Source: Duganella phyllosphaerae (lineage in GTDB: Bacteria; Pseudomonadota; Gammaproteobacteria; Burkholderiales; Burkholderiaceae_D). Taken from it: a DNA stretch of 35,503 bases. Under the pieces are notes generated by a model. The model searched no databases and had not been told where the DNA came from. It saw only the letters and a list, made by a program, of their open reading frames with translations. The DNA lies in NCBI RefSeq assembly GCF_001758785.1, contig NZ_LROM01000094.1:1-35503 (forward strand), given 5' to 3'. A program made the translations under genes and the position numbers. Of the stretch, positions 1-7,873 are shown piece after piece. Every line of letters starts with the position of its first letter. Position 1 is the stretch's first letter.

Positions 1-860
1 TTGGCGATCCAGGCGGCCAGGTTGGCGCGGTTGTTGGACTGGGCGCCAGCGCCCAGGTACAGGCGGCTGCCGAAGTGCGTGAGGTCGGGTGCATTGATAC
101 CCGCAGCCTGCACCGTGGGCGCGGCAACTGCCGGATCGTCCACGCCGCGCACCGTGTGACAGGCGCTGCACCGTTGTTCGACAAAGGCGCGGCGGCCGCG
201 TTCCACTTCGGCGCTGTTCGATTTCACCGCCGGCCCGGACTGCGCCGCCAGCCACGCCTTGAACTCGGCGGGCGGCTGCGCCACGATGTGCAGCGCCATG
301 CGTGCATGCTGCTCGCCGCAGTATTCGGCGCACTGGGCGCGGTACACGCCGGCGCGGTCGGCCTGCAAGGTCATGCCGTGCACCCGGCCCGGAATCATGT
401 CCACCTTGCCCGCCAGCGCAGGCGCCCAGAAGCTGTGGATCACGTCCGCGCTACTGAGGCCCAGGTACACGGGCTGGCCCACCGGCAGGCGGATCTCGTT
501 GGCCAGCACCACATCGTCACGGCCATCGGGATGGCTGTAGCGGATCTCCCACCACCACATGTGGCCGATCACGGCGATCTTGACCGCGTGCTGCGACGAG
601 GGCTGCGTCAGTTGCACCGAGCGCCAGGTGCCGAACACCAGCAGTGCCGAGAGCAGCACCAGCGGCAGCAGCACGCCGCCACCGAGTAGCCAGACCATCG
701 GGCGCACCTTCTGCCCGCGCCGCAGGCTCAGGGCGCACAGCACCATCACGCCGACGAACAGCACCGTGCCGCCGATGAACAGGATCCAGGCCAGCTGGGT
801 GATGATGGCGGCATCGGGGCCGGCCGGATGCAGCACCGATTGTTGTGCGATATTGGTCAT
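1..860 (-). CDS. coxB: Cytochrome c oxidase subunit II with fused cytochrome c domain (partial, C-terminus beyond window)
   Basis: Subunit II of a heme-copper terminal oxidase; it receives electrons at the CuA centre and passes them to subunit I in the inner membrane. My translation gives 286 residues before the window edge. Two membrane helices lie at about residues 20-45 and 56-78. The cupredoxin part follows, with the CuA ligands H142, C177, E179, C181, H185 and M188 (CAEYCGEQHARM). A CSACH heme c site at 231-235 then marks a fused cytochrome c domain, as in caa3-type oxidases. No N-terminal signal is obvious. The ATG at 860 overlaps the stop of the upstream cytochrome gene by four bases (ATGA), so the two are probably translationally coupled. 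Subunit I would be expected further left, outside the window. The family is certain; caa3-type is inferred from the fused heme domain. Confidence 0.93.
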   Translation of the reverse strand, partial: MTNIAQQSVLHPAGPDAAIITQLAWILFIGGTVLFVGVMVLCALSLRRGQKVRPMVWLLGGGVLLPLVLLSALLVFGTWRSVQLTQPSSQHAVKIAVIGHMWWWEIRYSHPDGRDDVVLANEIRLPVGQPVYLGLSSADVIHSFWAPALAGKVDMIPGRVHGMTLQADRAGVYRAQCAEYCGEQHARMALHIVAQPPAEFKAWLAAQSGPAVKSNSAEVERGRRAFVEQRCSACHTVRGVDDPAVAAPTVQAAGINAPDLTHFGSRLYLGAGAQSNNRANLAAWIA

Positions 861-1222
861 CGCAACTCCGTCAGGTAGGCAGCCATGTGCCGCGCGTCGT
901 CGAGCGAGACGCCCATGGCCGGCATGGTGGTGCCGGGTTTCATGGCGGCCGGATCGACGATCCAGCGCGCCAGTGCTTCAGGGGCATTCGGCACGTGGCC
1001 GGCGATATAGCTGCGCCGCCCGTAGCCATCGAGCGAAGGTGCGATCCCGCCGCGCGCAGCCGGCACCTCGGGAATCGCGTGGCACGAACCACAATGATAT
1101 TGGGCCAGCAGCAGCTTGCCGCGCGCGGGGTCGCCGGTGGCCGGTGCGAGCGGCGCCTTGCCACCGTTGTCGCAGCCGGCCAGCAAAGCGGCGCACAAAA
1201 ACGGCAGGGAATGAAGAGACAT
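857..1222 (-). CDS. Small monoheme cytochrome c, predicted lipoprotein
   Basis: 121 residues from the ATG at 1222; an in-frame GTG at 1228 would add two residues. The N-terminus is a short hydrophobic signal ending in the lipobox LLAGC, so Cys17 should be lipidated and the protein anchored on the periplasmic face of a membrane. The heme c site is CGSCH at 44-48 and a TMPAMGV segment near residue 100 supplies the likely Met axial ligand. It lies directly upstream of coxB with a four-base overlap, so it probably feeds electrons to that oxidase (inference from position). From residue 35 onward it closely resembles the C-terminal domain of the diheme cytochrome encoded divergently at 1318. No strong Shine-Dalgarno precedes the start. 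Confidence 0.88.
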   Translation of the reverse strand: MSLHSLPFLCAALLAGCDNGGKAPLAPATGDPARGKLLLAQYHCGSCHAIPEVPAARGGIAPSLDGYGRRSYIAGHVPNAPEALARWIVDPAAMKPGTTMPAMGVSLDDARHMAAYLTELR

Positions 1223-1317
1223 GCGCACGATAGCAATCCGGTGTTAGTCATCGAATAGCTATAATACAAGAAAGATATTGATTTATTAATGGCAACAGAA
1301 CCATACTGGAACATCCG
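1223..1317. promoter_or_regulatory. Divergent promoter region between cytochrome genes
   Basis: This AT-rich stretch of about 95 bases separates two divergently transcribed cytochrome c genes and should carry both promoters. A TATAAT at 1260-1265 is a possible -10 box for the plus-strand gene, but I see no good -35 at the usual distance. No clear operator palindrome is visible. Confidence 0.35.
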
Positions 1318-2211
1318 ATGATCAACACCCGCCGTCGACTGGTTATCACCACCGTTGCCGCCACGTTGGCGACAGTTGGCGTGGTGGGCGGCGCCATCGG
1401 GTTGACGGTGCTGTATGGCGGTTTCTATCATATCGGCGCCACCAAGTCGCACTTCCCGCAGGTGTACCACGTGCTGGAACGGGGCTTGCTGGAATCGGTG
1501 CGCTTTCATGCACGCGACGTGGCAGTGCCGCCAGCGATCGCGCGCGAGGCCGATACGCCGCCCGGCGCACCGTCGGCCACCTATCGGGCATCGAGCCAGG
1601 TGGTGCGCGGCGCCGGCCTGTATCGCGACAATTGTGTCACCTGCCATGGCGCGCCCGGCGTAGCGCAGGACGATATCGGCAAGAGCATGCAGCCGGTACC
1701 CGGGCCGTTGTCGGATGCGGCACGGCGCTGGCGCCCGAATGAGCTGTACTGGATCACGCGCCACGGCATCAAGATGAGCGGCATGCCGGCCTGGCAGTAC
1801 CACCTGGCGGAAGAGGACATCTGGGCGGTGGTGGGCTTCCTGGTCGCCCTGCCCTCGATGACGCCCAGGGATTACGCCGACATCACCGCGCAGTCAGGTG
1901 CGCAACAGCGCGCGCCACGGCAGTCGTTCGCCCAGGCCGACGTGGGGCGTGGAAAGCTGGCCTTTACCCAGTATGCATGCCATGCCTGCCACATGATCCC
2001 CGGCGTGGTCGGTTCCGACACTTCGGTGGGCCCGGCGCTGGCAAACCTCAGGTCGCGCAAGTTCATCGCCGACGACCTGCCCAATAACGCCGCCAACCTG
2101 GCGCGCTTCATCCGCGATCCGCAAGCCATCAGTCCCCACAGCGCCATGCCGGCCATGGGCGTGACCGAATCGGATGCGCGCGACATGGCCGCCTACCTGC
2201 TCGAGCAGTGA
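1318..2211 (+). CDS. Diheme cytochrome c
   Basis: 297 residues with an N-terminal hydrophobic segment (about 9-35) that is either an uncleaved anchor or a signal peptide. Two cytochrome c domains follow: CVTCH at 106-110, with a GMPAW Met candidate at about 155-159, and CHACH at 221-225, with an AMPAMGV Met candidate near the C-terminus. It is a periplasmic electron carrier or part of an oxidoreductase electron-transfer chain; the partner is not shown. It diverges from the oxidase subunit II cluster, and its second domain is a close paralogue of the small cytochrome lipoprotein there. Its stop lies one base from the stop of the convergent urtE, leaving no room for a separate terminator. Confidence 0.9.
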   Translation: MINTRRRLVITTVAATLATVGVVGGAIGLTVLYGGFYHIGATKSHFPQVYHVLERGLLESVRFHARDVAVPPAIAREADTPPGAPSATYRASSQVVRGAGLYRDNCVTCHGAPGVAQDDIGKSMQPVPGPLSDAARRWRPNELYWITRHGIKMSGMPAWQYHLAEEDIWAVVGFLVALPSMTPRDYADITAQSGAQQRAPRQSFAQADVGRGKLAFTQYACHACHMIPGVVGSDTSVGPALANLRSRKFIADDLPNNAANLARFIRDPQAISPHSAMPAMGVTESDARDMAAYLLEQ

Positions 2212-2212
2212 G

Positions 2213-2911
2213 TTAAACCGCCAGGTGGCGCTTGACCTCGGGGTCGCCCATCTGCGCCTGCACGCCGGCCGCCACCACTTCGCCGCGCGAGAGCACCATG
2301 AACTGGTCGGCCAGCTCGTGGGCGAAGTCGAAGTACTGCTCGCACAGCAAAATCGCCATGTCGCCGCGTTCGCGCAGCAGCCGGATAACGTTGCCGATAT
2401 CCTTGATGATCGACGGCTGGATGCCCTCGGTCGGCTCATCGAGAATGATCAGTTTCGGTTCGGCCAGCAAGGCGCGGGCGATTGCCAGCTGCTGCTGCTG
2501 GCCGCCGGACAAATCGCCCCCGCGCCGATGCAGCATCGACTTCAACACCGGGAACAGTTCGTACACCTCGCCCTTGATGGTGCTGGCCTTCTTGCCGCTG
2601 TGCGTGGCAAGGCCCATCAGCAGGTTTTCCTCCACCGTCAGCCGGGCGAAAATCTCGCGGCCCTGCGGCACGTAGGCGATGCCGGCCCGCGCCCTCTGGT
2701 GCGGCGCCAGGCGCGTGATGTCGCGCCCTTCCAGCTTGACCGAACCGCTGGACGCCGGCAGTACGCCCATCAGGCATTTCAATAGCGTGGTCTTGCCCAC
2801 GCCATTGCGGCCCAGCAGCGCCATGCACTTGCCCCGCTCGAGTTCCAGCGACACGCCACGCAGCGTGTGGGCGGCGCCGTAGTACTGGTTGATATTTTCC
2901 ACTTGCAGCAT
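2213..2911 (-). CDS. urtE: Urea ABC transporter ATP-binding subunit UrtE
   Basis: 232 residues, a typical length for a branched-chain amino acid or urea type ATPase. Walker A is GRNGVGKTT from residue 34, the signature is LSGGQQQQLAIARALL and Walker B is LIILDEPTEG. It hydrolyses ATP on the cytoplasmic face to drive uptake through UrtB and UrtC. The Shine-Dalgarno AAGGGA precedes the ATG. It is the last gene of the porin-urtABCDE unit, 11 bases after urtD. The ATPase alone could not be told from LivF; the name rests on the UrtA-UrtB-UrtC-UrtD context, and in particular on UrtB having the long periplasmic N-terminal domain. Urease genes often follow urt operons but none follows here. Confidence 0.9.
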   Translation of the reverse strand: MLQVENINQYYGAAHTLRGVSLELERGKCMALLGRNGVGKTTLLKCLMGVLPASSGSVKLEGRDITRLAPHQRARAGIAYVPQGREIFARLTVEENLLMGLATHSGKKASTIKGEVYELFPVLKSMLHRRGGDLSGGQQQQLAIARALLAEPKLIILDEPTEGIQPSIIKDIGNVIRLLRERGDMAILLCEQYFDFAHELADQFMVLSRGEVVAAGVQAQMGDPEVKRHLAV

Positions 2912-2922
2912 CGTTATTCCCT

Positions 2923-3753
2923 TCAGCGTCCGAGATAGACTTCGATCACCCGTTCATCGGACTGCACTTGCGCCATCGTGCCCTGCGCCAGTACCGAGCC
3001 TTCATGCAGCACCGTCACCACGCCCTGCCGGGCGATCTCGGTGACAAAACCCATATCGTGTTCAACCACCATGATCGAATGCTTGCCGCGCAATTCGTTC
3101 AGCAGTTCGGCCGTGCGCGCGGTTTCGGCGTCGGACATGCCGGCCACCGGTTCGTCGAGCAGGATCAGTTGCGGCTCCTGCATCAGGAGCATGCCGATTT
3201 CCAGCCACTGCTTCTGGCCGTGGGACAGCAGGCCGGCCAACCGGGTTTCGCTGCCGTTCAGGCGTATCAGGTGCAGGATTTCGTCGATCTTGCCCTTCTG
3301 CTCCGACGTCAGGCGCGCAAACAGCGTGGGGCGCACGCGCTTGTCGGCCTTCATCGCCAGCTCGAGATTTTCGAACACCGTGTGGTGCTCGAACACGGTA
3401 GGCCGCTGGAATTTGCGGCCGATACCGGCGTGGGCGATTTCGTGCTCCGCCATGCGCGACAGGTCCATGGTCTGGCCGAAGAACGCGGTGCCAGTCGTGG
3501 GCCGGGTCTTGCCAGTGATGACGTCCATCATCGTGGTCTTGCCAGCGCCATTGGGGCCGATGATGCAGCGCAGTTCTCCCACCGAGATATCGAGCGACAG
3601 TTTATTGAGGGCGCGGAAGCCGTCGAACATCACCGTGATCTCTTCCAGGTACAGGATGGCGCCGTGGCTGGTATCGACGCCGTGGCCGGCCACGCGGCCG
3701 TACGACGGACCCTGGGCGCCGATTACGTCCGGCGCGGTGTCAACGATGCTCAT
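2923..3753 (-). CDS. urtD: Urea ABC transporter ATP-binding subunit UrtD
   Basis: 276 residues from the ATG at 3753. I chose it because AAGGAG lies six bases upstream and the ATG overlaps the urtC stop by four bases; the reading frame stays open further upstream inside urtC but that part does not resemble the family. Walker A is GPNGAGKTT from residue 66, the signature region is LLSHGQKQWLEIGMLL and Walker B is LILLDEPVAGM. The signature has SHGQ in place of the usual SGGQ, which I believe is common in UrtD. The first 30 residues are an extension ahead of the ABC domain. It pairs with UrtE as the second cytoplasmic ATPase. Confidence 0.9.
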   Translation of the reverse strand: MSIVDTAPDVIGAQGPSYGRVAGHGVDTSHGAILYLEEITVMFDGFRALNKLSLDISVGELRCIIGPNGAGKTTMMDVITGKTRPTTGTAFFGQTMDLSRMAEHEIAHAGIGRKFQRPTVFEHHTVFENLELAMKADKRVRPTLFARLTSEQKGKIDEILHLIRLNGSETRLAGLLSHGQKQWLEIGMLLMQEPQLILLDEPVAGMSDAETARTAELLNELRGKHSIMVVEHDMGFVTEIARQGVVTVLHEGSVLAQGTMAQVQSDERVIEVYLGR

Positions 3754-4832
3754 GCTTGCTCCTTGCGCCAGCGCGCGGTCAGTCCCGCCAGTCCCTGCGG
3801 CAGGTAGATGGTCACCAGGATGAAGATCAGGCCCAGGGCGAACAGCCACAGGTCCGGGAAGGCGCCGGTGAACCAGCTTTTCAGGCCGTTGACGGAGAAC
3901 GCACCGACGATGGGTCCGAGCAGCGTGCCACGGCCACCGACAGCGGCCCAGATCACCATTTCGATCGAATTGGCCGGCGACATTTCGGACGGATTGATGA
4001 TGCCCACCTGCGGCACGTACAGCGCACCGGCGATCCCGCACAGCACTGCCGACAAGGTCCAGACGAACAGCTTGAACCACAGCGGGTTGTAACCGATGAA
4101 CATCAGGCGCGACTCCGCATCGCGCACGCCCTGCAGTACCCGGCCCAGGCGCGACTTGACGATGGCGCGGCACAGCAGCAAGGCGCCCAGCAGCGCGGCC
4201 AGCGTGACCAGGTACAGCACCGCCTTGGTGCCGGGCGCGCTGATGGAATAGCCGAGGATGCGCTTGAAGTCGGTGAAACCGTTGTTGCCGCCAAAGCCGG
4301 TGTTATTACGGAAGAACAGCAGCATGAACGCATACGTCATGGCCTGCGTGATGATGGAAAAATACACGCCCTTGATGCGCGAGCGGAAGGCGAAGTAGCC
4401 GAACACGAAGGCCAGCACGCCCGGCACCAGCACCACCAGCGCCAGGCAGTACCAGAAGCTGTCGGTACCGGCCCAGAACCACGGGTAGGTTTTCCAGTCG
4501 AGGAAGACCATGAAGTCCGGCAGGTCGCTGGCGTAACTGCCTTCGCGGCCGATGGCGCGCATCAAGTACATGCCGTGGGCGTAGGCGCCCAGCGCGAAGA
4601 ACACGCCGTGGCCCAGCGACAGGATGCCGGCGTAACCCCACACCATGTCCAGCGCCAGTGCGGCCAGCGCGTAGCACATGAATTTGCCGATCAGGCTCAC
4701 CATGTAGCTCGGCACATGCAGCGGGTGGCCGTCGGCAAAGAAGAGATTCAACAGCGGCAGCGCCGCCAGCACCACGCAGCACACGACGATGCCGACCCAG
4801 GCCTGCCTGGAAAAAAGAGATGGGGATGTCAT
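3750..4832 (-). CDS. urtC: Urea ABC transporter permease UrtC
   Basis: 360 residues and strongly hydrophobic, with about eight to ten membrane helices of the LivM/UrtC family. Recognisable stretches are the DMVWGYAGILSLGHGVFFALGAYAHG region near residues 60-85 and the AAVGGRGTLLGPIVGAF region near 290-306, which is the typical coupling region of this permease family. Together with UrtB it forms the membrane pathway for urea or related amides. The Shine-Dalgarno AGGAG sits six bases before the ATG. It overlaps both urtB and urtD by four bases (ATGA), indicating tight translational coupling within the operon. Confidence 0.92.
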   Translation of the reverse strand: MTSPSLFSRQAWVGIVVCCVVLAALPLLNLFFADGHPLHVPSYMVSLIGKFMCYALAALALDMVWGYAGILSLGHGVFFALGAYAHGMYLMRAIGREGSYASDLPDFMVFLDWKTYPWFWAGTDSFWYCLALVVLVPGVLAFVFGYFAFRSRIKGVYFSIITQAMTYAFMLLFFRNNTGFGGNNGFTDFKRILGYSISAPGTKAVLYLVTLAALLGALLLCRAIVKSRLGRVLQGVRDAESRLMFIGYNPLWFKLFVWTLSAVLCGIAGALYVPQVGIINPSEMSPANSIEMVIWAAVGGRGTLLGPIVGAFSVNGLKSWFTGAFPDLWLFALGLIFILVTIYLPQGLAGLTARWRKEQA

Positions 4833-6421
4833 TCTACGCTCCTGCCTTTCAGGGCAAACAGGCCTTGAGGGCGCTTCTGGATAAAGACGATGATGAAGAC
4901 CAGGATGCCGATCTTGGCCAGCACGGCGCCGGCAAACGGTTCGAGGAACTTGTTCGCTTCACCGAGGCCGAAGGCTGCGATGATGGTGCCGGCCAGCTGG
5001 CCCACGCCGCCCAGCACCACCACCATGAACGAATCGACGATGTACGCCTGCCCCAGGTCGGGACCGACGTTGCCAAGCTGCGACAGCGCCACGCCACCGA
5101 GACCGGCGATGCCGGAGCCGAGGCCGAAGGTCATCATGTCGATCCTGGCGGTGGACACGCCCACGCAGCCGGCCATGCGACGGTTCTGCATCACGGCACG
5201 CACGAACAGGCCGAGCCGGGTTTTATTGAGGATCAGCCAGACACCGGCCACCACCACCAGAGAGAAGCCGATGATGACGATGCGGTTGTACGCGAGCACC
5301 AGGTTGCCCAGCACGGTCACGCCGCCGGTCATCCAGGCGGGGTTGGCCACTTCGACGTTTTGCGCCCCGAAGATGGTGCGCACGGCCTGCATCAGGATCA
5401 GGCTGATGCCCCAGGTGGCCAGCAGGGTTTCCAGCGGCCGGCCGTACAGCCAGCGGATCACGGTGCGTTCCATCGCCACGCCCACGGCCGCCGTCACCAG
5501 GAAAGCGGCCGGCAGCGCGGCGAACAGATAGGCGTCCACCGCCGATGGGAAGTAGTGGCGAAACGCCATCTGGCACAGGTAGGTGGTGTAGGCGCCGATC
5601 ATCAGCAGCTCGCCGTGCGCCATGTTGATGATGCCCATCAGGCCGAAGGTAATCGCCAGGCCCAGGGCGGCGAGCAGCAGCACGCTGCCGAGCGATATGC
5701 CGTAGAAGACATTGCCGAGGAATTCGGTGCGGGCCAGGCGGCTGTCGATCGCCGCCAGGGTTTTGGCGGCGGCAACGCGCACGGCTTCGTCGGGTTCCAC
5801 CGGAGTACCGTCGTCGTTCTTGCCCTGCATCGCCTCCAGGGCCGGGCGCAGGCTGGCGTTGCTGCTGCCGGCCAGCGCTTCCACCGCAGCCTTGCGGCGC
5901 GCGGCGTCGGGCGACTGCAGGTTGGCGGTGGCGGCGACCAGTTGCAGCTGCTCGCGGATGGCGGAATCCTGTTCGGCGGCCAGCGCCTTGTCGATCAGCG
6001 GGGCCTGGGCGTAGGTCACGCTTTTTAGCAGCTCGCCCACGGCGGCGGCGCGTTCGGCGCGGTCTTTCGAAAACAGCTTGAGCGCGGACAGCGCCTCTTC
6101 CACCGCGCCGCGCAGGCGGTTGTTGAGCATCACGCCGTCCAGGCCCTCGGGCATGGGGCCGGTCTTGTCGGTGGCGGGGTCGTAGGCCTGGTCATCGGTG
6201 ACGATCAGCAGGCGGCCGTCCGCAGTCTTGTAGAGTGCGTCGTTGTTCAATGCGGTGAGCAGGCGGGTGGCGTCGTCGTTGGCGAGCGCGCCGATCTTGG
6301 CGAGGGCGTCGAGCTTGGGGTCGAAGTCGTCGCCGGCCAGGGGGGCCAGCAGCGCGGGGGCAATGGCTGCCTGTACCGCGCCGCACAACAGCAGACAGGC
6401 GATGAATAGGAGTTTTTTCAC
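4829..6421 (-). CDS. urtB: Urea ABC transporter permease UrtB
   Basis: 530 residues from a GTG at 6421, chosen because AGGAAG lies six bases upstream and the product then begins with a clean signal peptide (VKKLLFIACLLLCGAVQA). An open frame reaches 6544 but runs through a palindromic repeat and is rejected. Residues about 20-230 form a helical, Ala/Leu-rich periplasmic domain that distinguishes UrtB from plain LivH. The rest is the LivH-type permease, with SLGSVLLLAALGLAITFGLM near 245-265 and VVLGGVGQLAGTIIAAFGLG near the C-terminus. A 148-base gap with two hairpins separates it from urtA, in contrast to the overlapping urtB-urtC-urtD starts. Confidence 0.92.
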   Translation of the reverse strand: MKKLLFIACLLLCGAVQAAIAPALLAPLAGDDFDPKLDALAKIGALANDDATRLLTALNNDALYKTADGRLLIVTDDQAYDPATDKTGPMPEGLDGVMLNNRLRGAVEEALSALKLFSKDRAERAAAVGELLKSVTYAQAPLIDKALAAEQDSAIREQLQLVAATANLQSPDAARRKAAVEALAGSSNASLRPALEAMQGKNDDGTPVEPDEAVRVAAAKTLAAIDSRLARTEFLGNVFYGISLGSVLLLAALGLAITFGLMGIINMAHGELLMIGAYTTYLCQMAFRHYFPSAVDAYLFAALPAAFLVTAAVGVAMERTVIRWLYGRPLETLLATWGISLILMQAVRTIFGAQNVEVANPAWMTGGVTVLGNLVLAYNRIVIIGFSLVVVAGVWLILNKTRLGLFVRAVMQNRRMAGCVGVSTARIDMMTFGLGSGIAGLGGVALSQLGNVGPDLGQAYIVDSFMVVVLGGVGQLAGTIIAAFGLGEANKFLEPFAGAVLAKIGILVFIIVFIQKRPQGLFALKGRSVE

Positions 6422-6456
6422 TTGGTGCTTCCTGGTGGGGGAAATCATGCTCGGCA

Positions 6457-6484
6457 TGGATCCCCGCGTGCGCGGGGATGACGG
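6457..6484 (-). repeat. 28-bp palindromic repeat, copy 1 (urtA-urtB gap)
   Basis: Read on the minus strand it begins CCGTCATCCC and ends GGGGATCCA. The core 6460-6479 is a perfect inverted repeat, ATCCCCGCG and CGCGGGGAT around TG. The same 28-bp unit, with few changes, recurs at 27256-27283 and 27314-27341. Confidence 0.85.
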
Positions 6485-6514
6485 AGCGCGCAGCCATGAT
6501 GCTGCGTGCTCCGT
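6481..6514. repeat. 14-bp stem hairpin in the urtA-urtB gap
   Basis: Arms 6481-6494 and 6501-6514 pair over 14 positions with one G-T type mismatch, around the loop CATGAT. It abuts the 28-bp palindrome, so the urtA-urtB message would carry two consecutive strong hairpins. No T-run follows on the minus strand, so it is more likely an RNA-stabilising or attenuating structure than a full terminator (inference). Confidence 0.7.
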
Positions 6515-6569
6515 TGGTTTGGGCAGAGCCGCAGCAGTTGACATTGCCCACTCCGCCAGTTACAGCGCC

Positions 6570-7850
6570 TTACAGTTTTTGCTTGGCCTCGTTACCCTTG
6601 ATGTAAGGGCTCCACGGTTGCGCGCGTACCGGGCCCGGGGTTTTCCACACCACGTTGAACTGGCCGTCACCGCGAATCTCGCCGATGAACACCGGCTTGT
6701 GCAGGTGGTGGTTGGTCGCATCCATGGTCAGGGTCATGCCCGACGGCGCTTTGAAGGTCTGGCCGGCCATCGCCGCGATCACCTTGTCGGTGTCGGTCGA
6801 TTTGGCTTTTTCTACCGCCTGGGCCCACATGTGGATGCCGACGTACGTCGCTTCCATCGGGTCGTTGGTGACCACGGTTTTCGCGTTCGGCAGCTTCTTG
6901 GCCACAGCGTACGCTTTCCATTTCTTGATAAAGTCGGCGTTGACCGGGTTCTTGATCGACTCGAAATAGTTCCAGGCCGCCAGGTGGCCGACCAGCGGCT
7001 TGGTATCGACGCCGCGCAGTTCTTCCTCGCCCACCGAGAACGCCACTACCGGCACGTCGGTGGCCTTGATGCCGGCGTTGCCCAGCTCTTTGTAGAACGG
7101 CACGTTGGAGTCGCCGTTGATGGTGGAGATGACCGCCGTCTTGCCGCCGGCCGAGAACTTCTTGATGTTGGCGACGATGGTCTGGTAGTCGGAGTGGCCG
7201 AACGGGGTGTACACCTCGTCGATGTCGCTGTCCTTCACGCCCTTCGACTTAAGATAGGCGCGCAGGATTTTATTGGTCGTGCGCGGGTACACGTAGTCGG
7301 TGCCCAGCAGGACGAAGCGCTTGGCGCTGCCGCCCTCCTTGCTCATCAGGTAGGCCACGGCGGGAATCGCCTGCTGGTTCGGCGCCGCGCCGGTGTAGAA
7401 CACGTTCTTTTCCAGTTCTTCGCCCTCGTACTGCACCGGGTAGAACAGCAGGCTATTGAGTTCCTTGAATACCGGCAGCACCGACTTGCGCGAGACCGAC
7501 GTCCAGCAGCCGAAGACGGCAGCCACCTTGTCCTGGGCGATCAGGCCGCGCGCCTTTTCGGCGAACAACGGCCAGTTCGAGGCCGGATCGACGACGACCG
7601 CTTCGAGCTTCTTGCCCATCACGCCGCCGTTGGCGTTGATCTCGTCGATGGTCATCAGGGCCACGTCCTTGAGCGACGTTTCCGAGATGGCCATGGTGCC
7701 GGACAGCGAGTGCAGGATGCCGATCTTGATGGTGTCCGCGGCCTGGGCCAGTCCTGGCAACAGGCTGCCGGCGGCCACCAGCGAGGTGGCGGCGGCGATG
7801 CGGGTCATGGCGCCGATGAAAGTGCGGCGGGTGCGAAGGTGGTTTTGCAT
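6570..7850 (-). CDS. urtA: Urea ABC transporter substrate-binding protein UrtA
   Basis: 426 residues from the ATG at 7850, with GGAG about nine bases upstream. The frame continues open into the porin gene, but that part is not homologous and is excluded. The N-terminus has a twin-arginine-like motif (TRRTFIG, R8-R9), a hydrophobic stretch and a cleavage site after about residue 38 (AQAA), so export may be by Tat rather than Sec. The mature protein has the type I periplasmic binding fold of the urea and amide family: DTIKIGILHSLSGTMAISE at the start, then VVVDPASNW, VFGCWTSVSRKSVLPV and LLFYPVQYEGEE, all characteristic of UrtA/FmdD. It captures the substrate in the periplasm for UrtBC. It follows the porin by 23 bases. 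Confidence 0.95.
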   Translation of the reverse strand: MQNHLRTRRTFIGAMTRIAAATSLVAAGSLLPGLAQAADTIKIGILHSLSGTMAISETSLKDVALMTIDEINANGGVMGKKLEAVVVDPASNWPLFAEKARGLIAQDKVAAVFGCWTSVSRKSVLPVFKELNSLLFYPVQYEGEELEKNVFYTGAAPNQQAIPAVAYLMSKEGGSAKRFVLLGTDYVYPRTTNKILRAYLKSKGVKDSDIDEVYTPFGHSDYQTIVANIKKFSAGGKTAVISTINGDSNVPFYKELGNAGIKATDVPVVAFSVGEEELRGVDTKPLVGHLAAWNYFESIKNPVNADFIKKWKAYAVAKKLPNAKTVVTNDPMEATYVGIHMWAQAVEKAKSTDTDKVIAAMAGQTFKAPSGMTLTMDATNHHLHKPVFIGEIRGDGQFNVVWKTPGPVRAQPWSPYIKGNEAKQKL

Positions 7851-7873
7851 GGTCGGGCTCCGAAAATGAGGGA

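Noticed and set aside
6422..6544. Extension of urtB to an ATG at 6544.
   Set aside because: It would translate the palindromic repeat, and it lacks a ribosome site; the GTG at 6421 has AGGAAG and opens a signal peptide.
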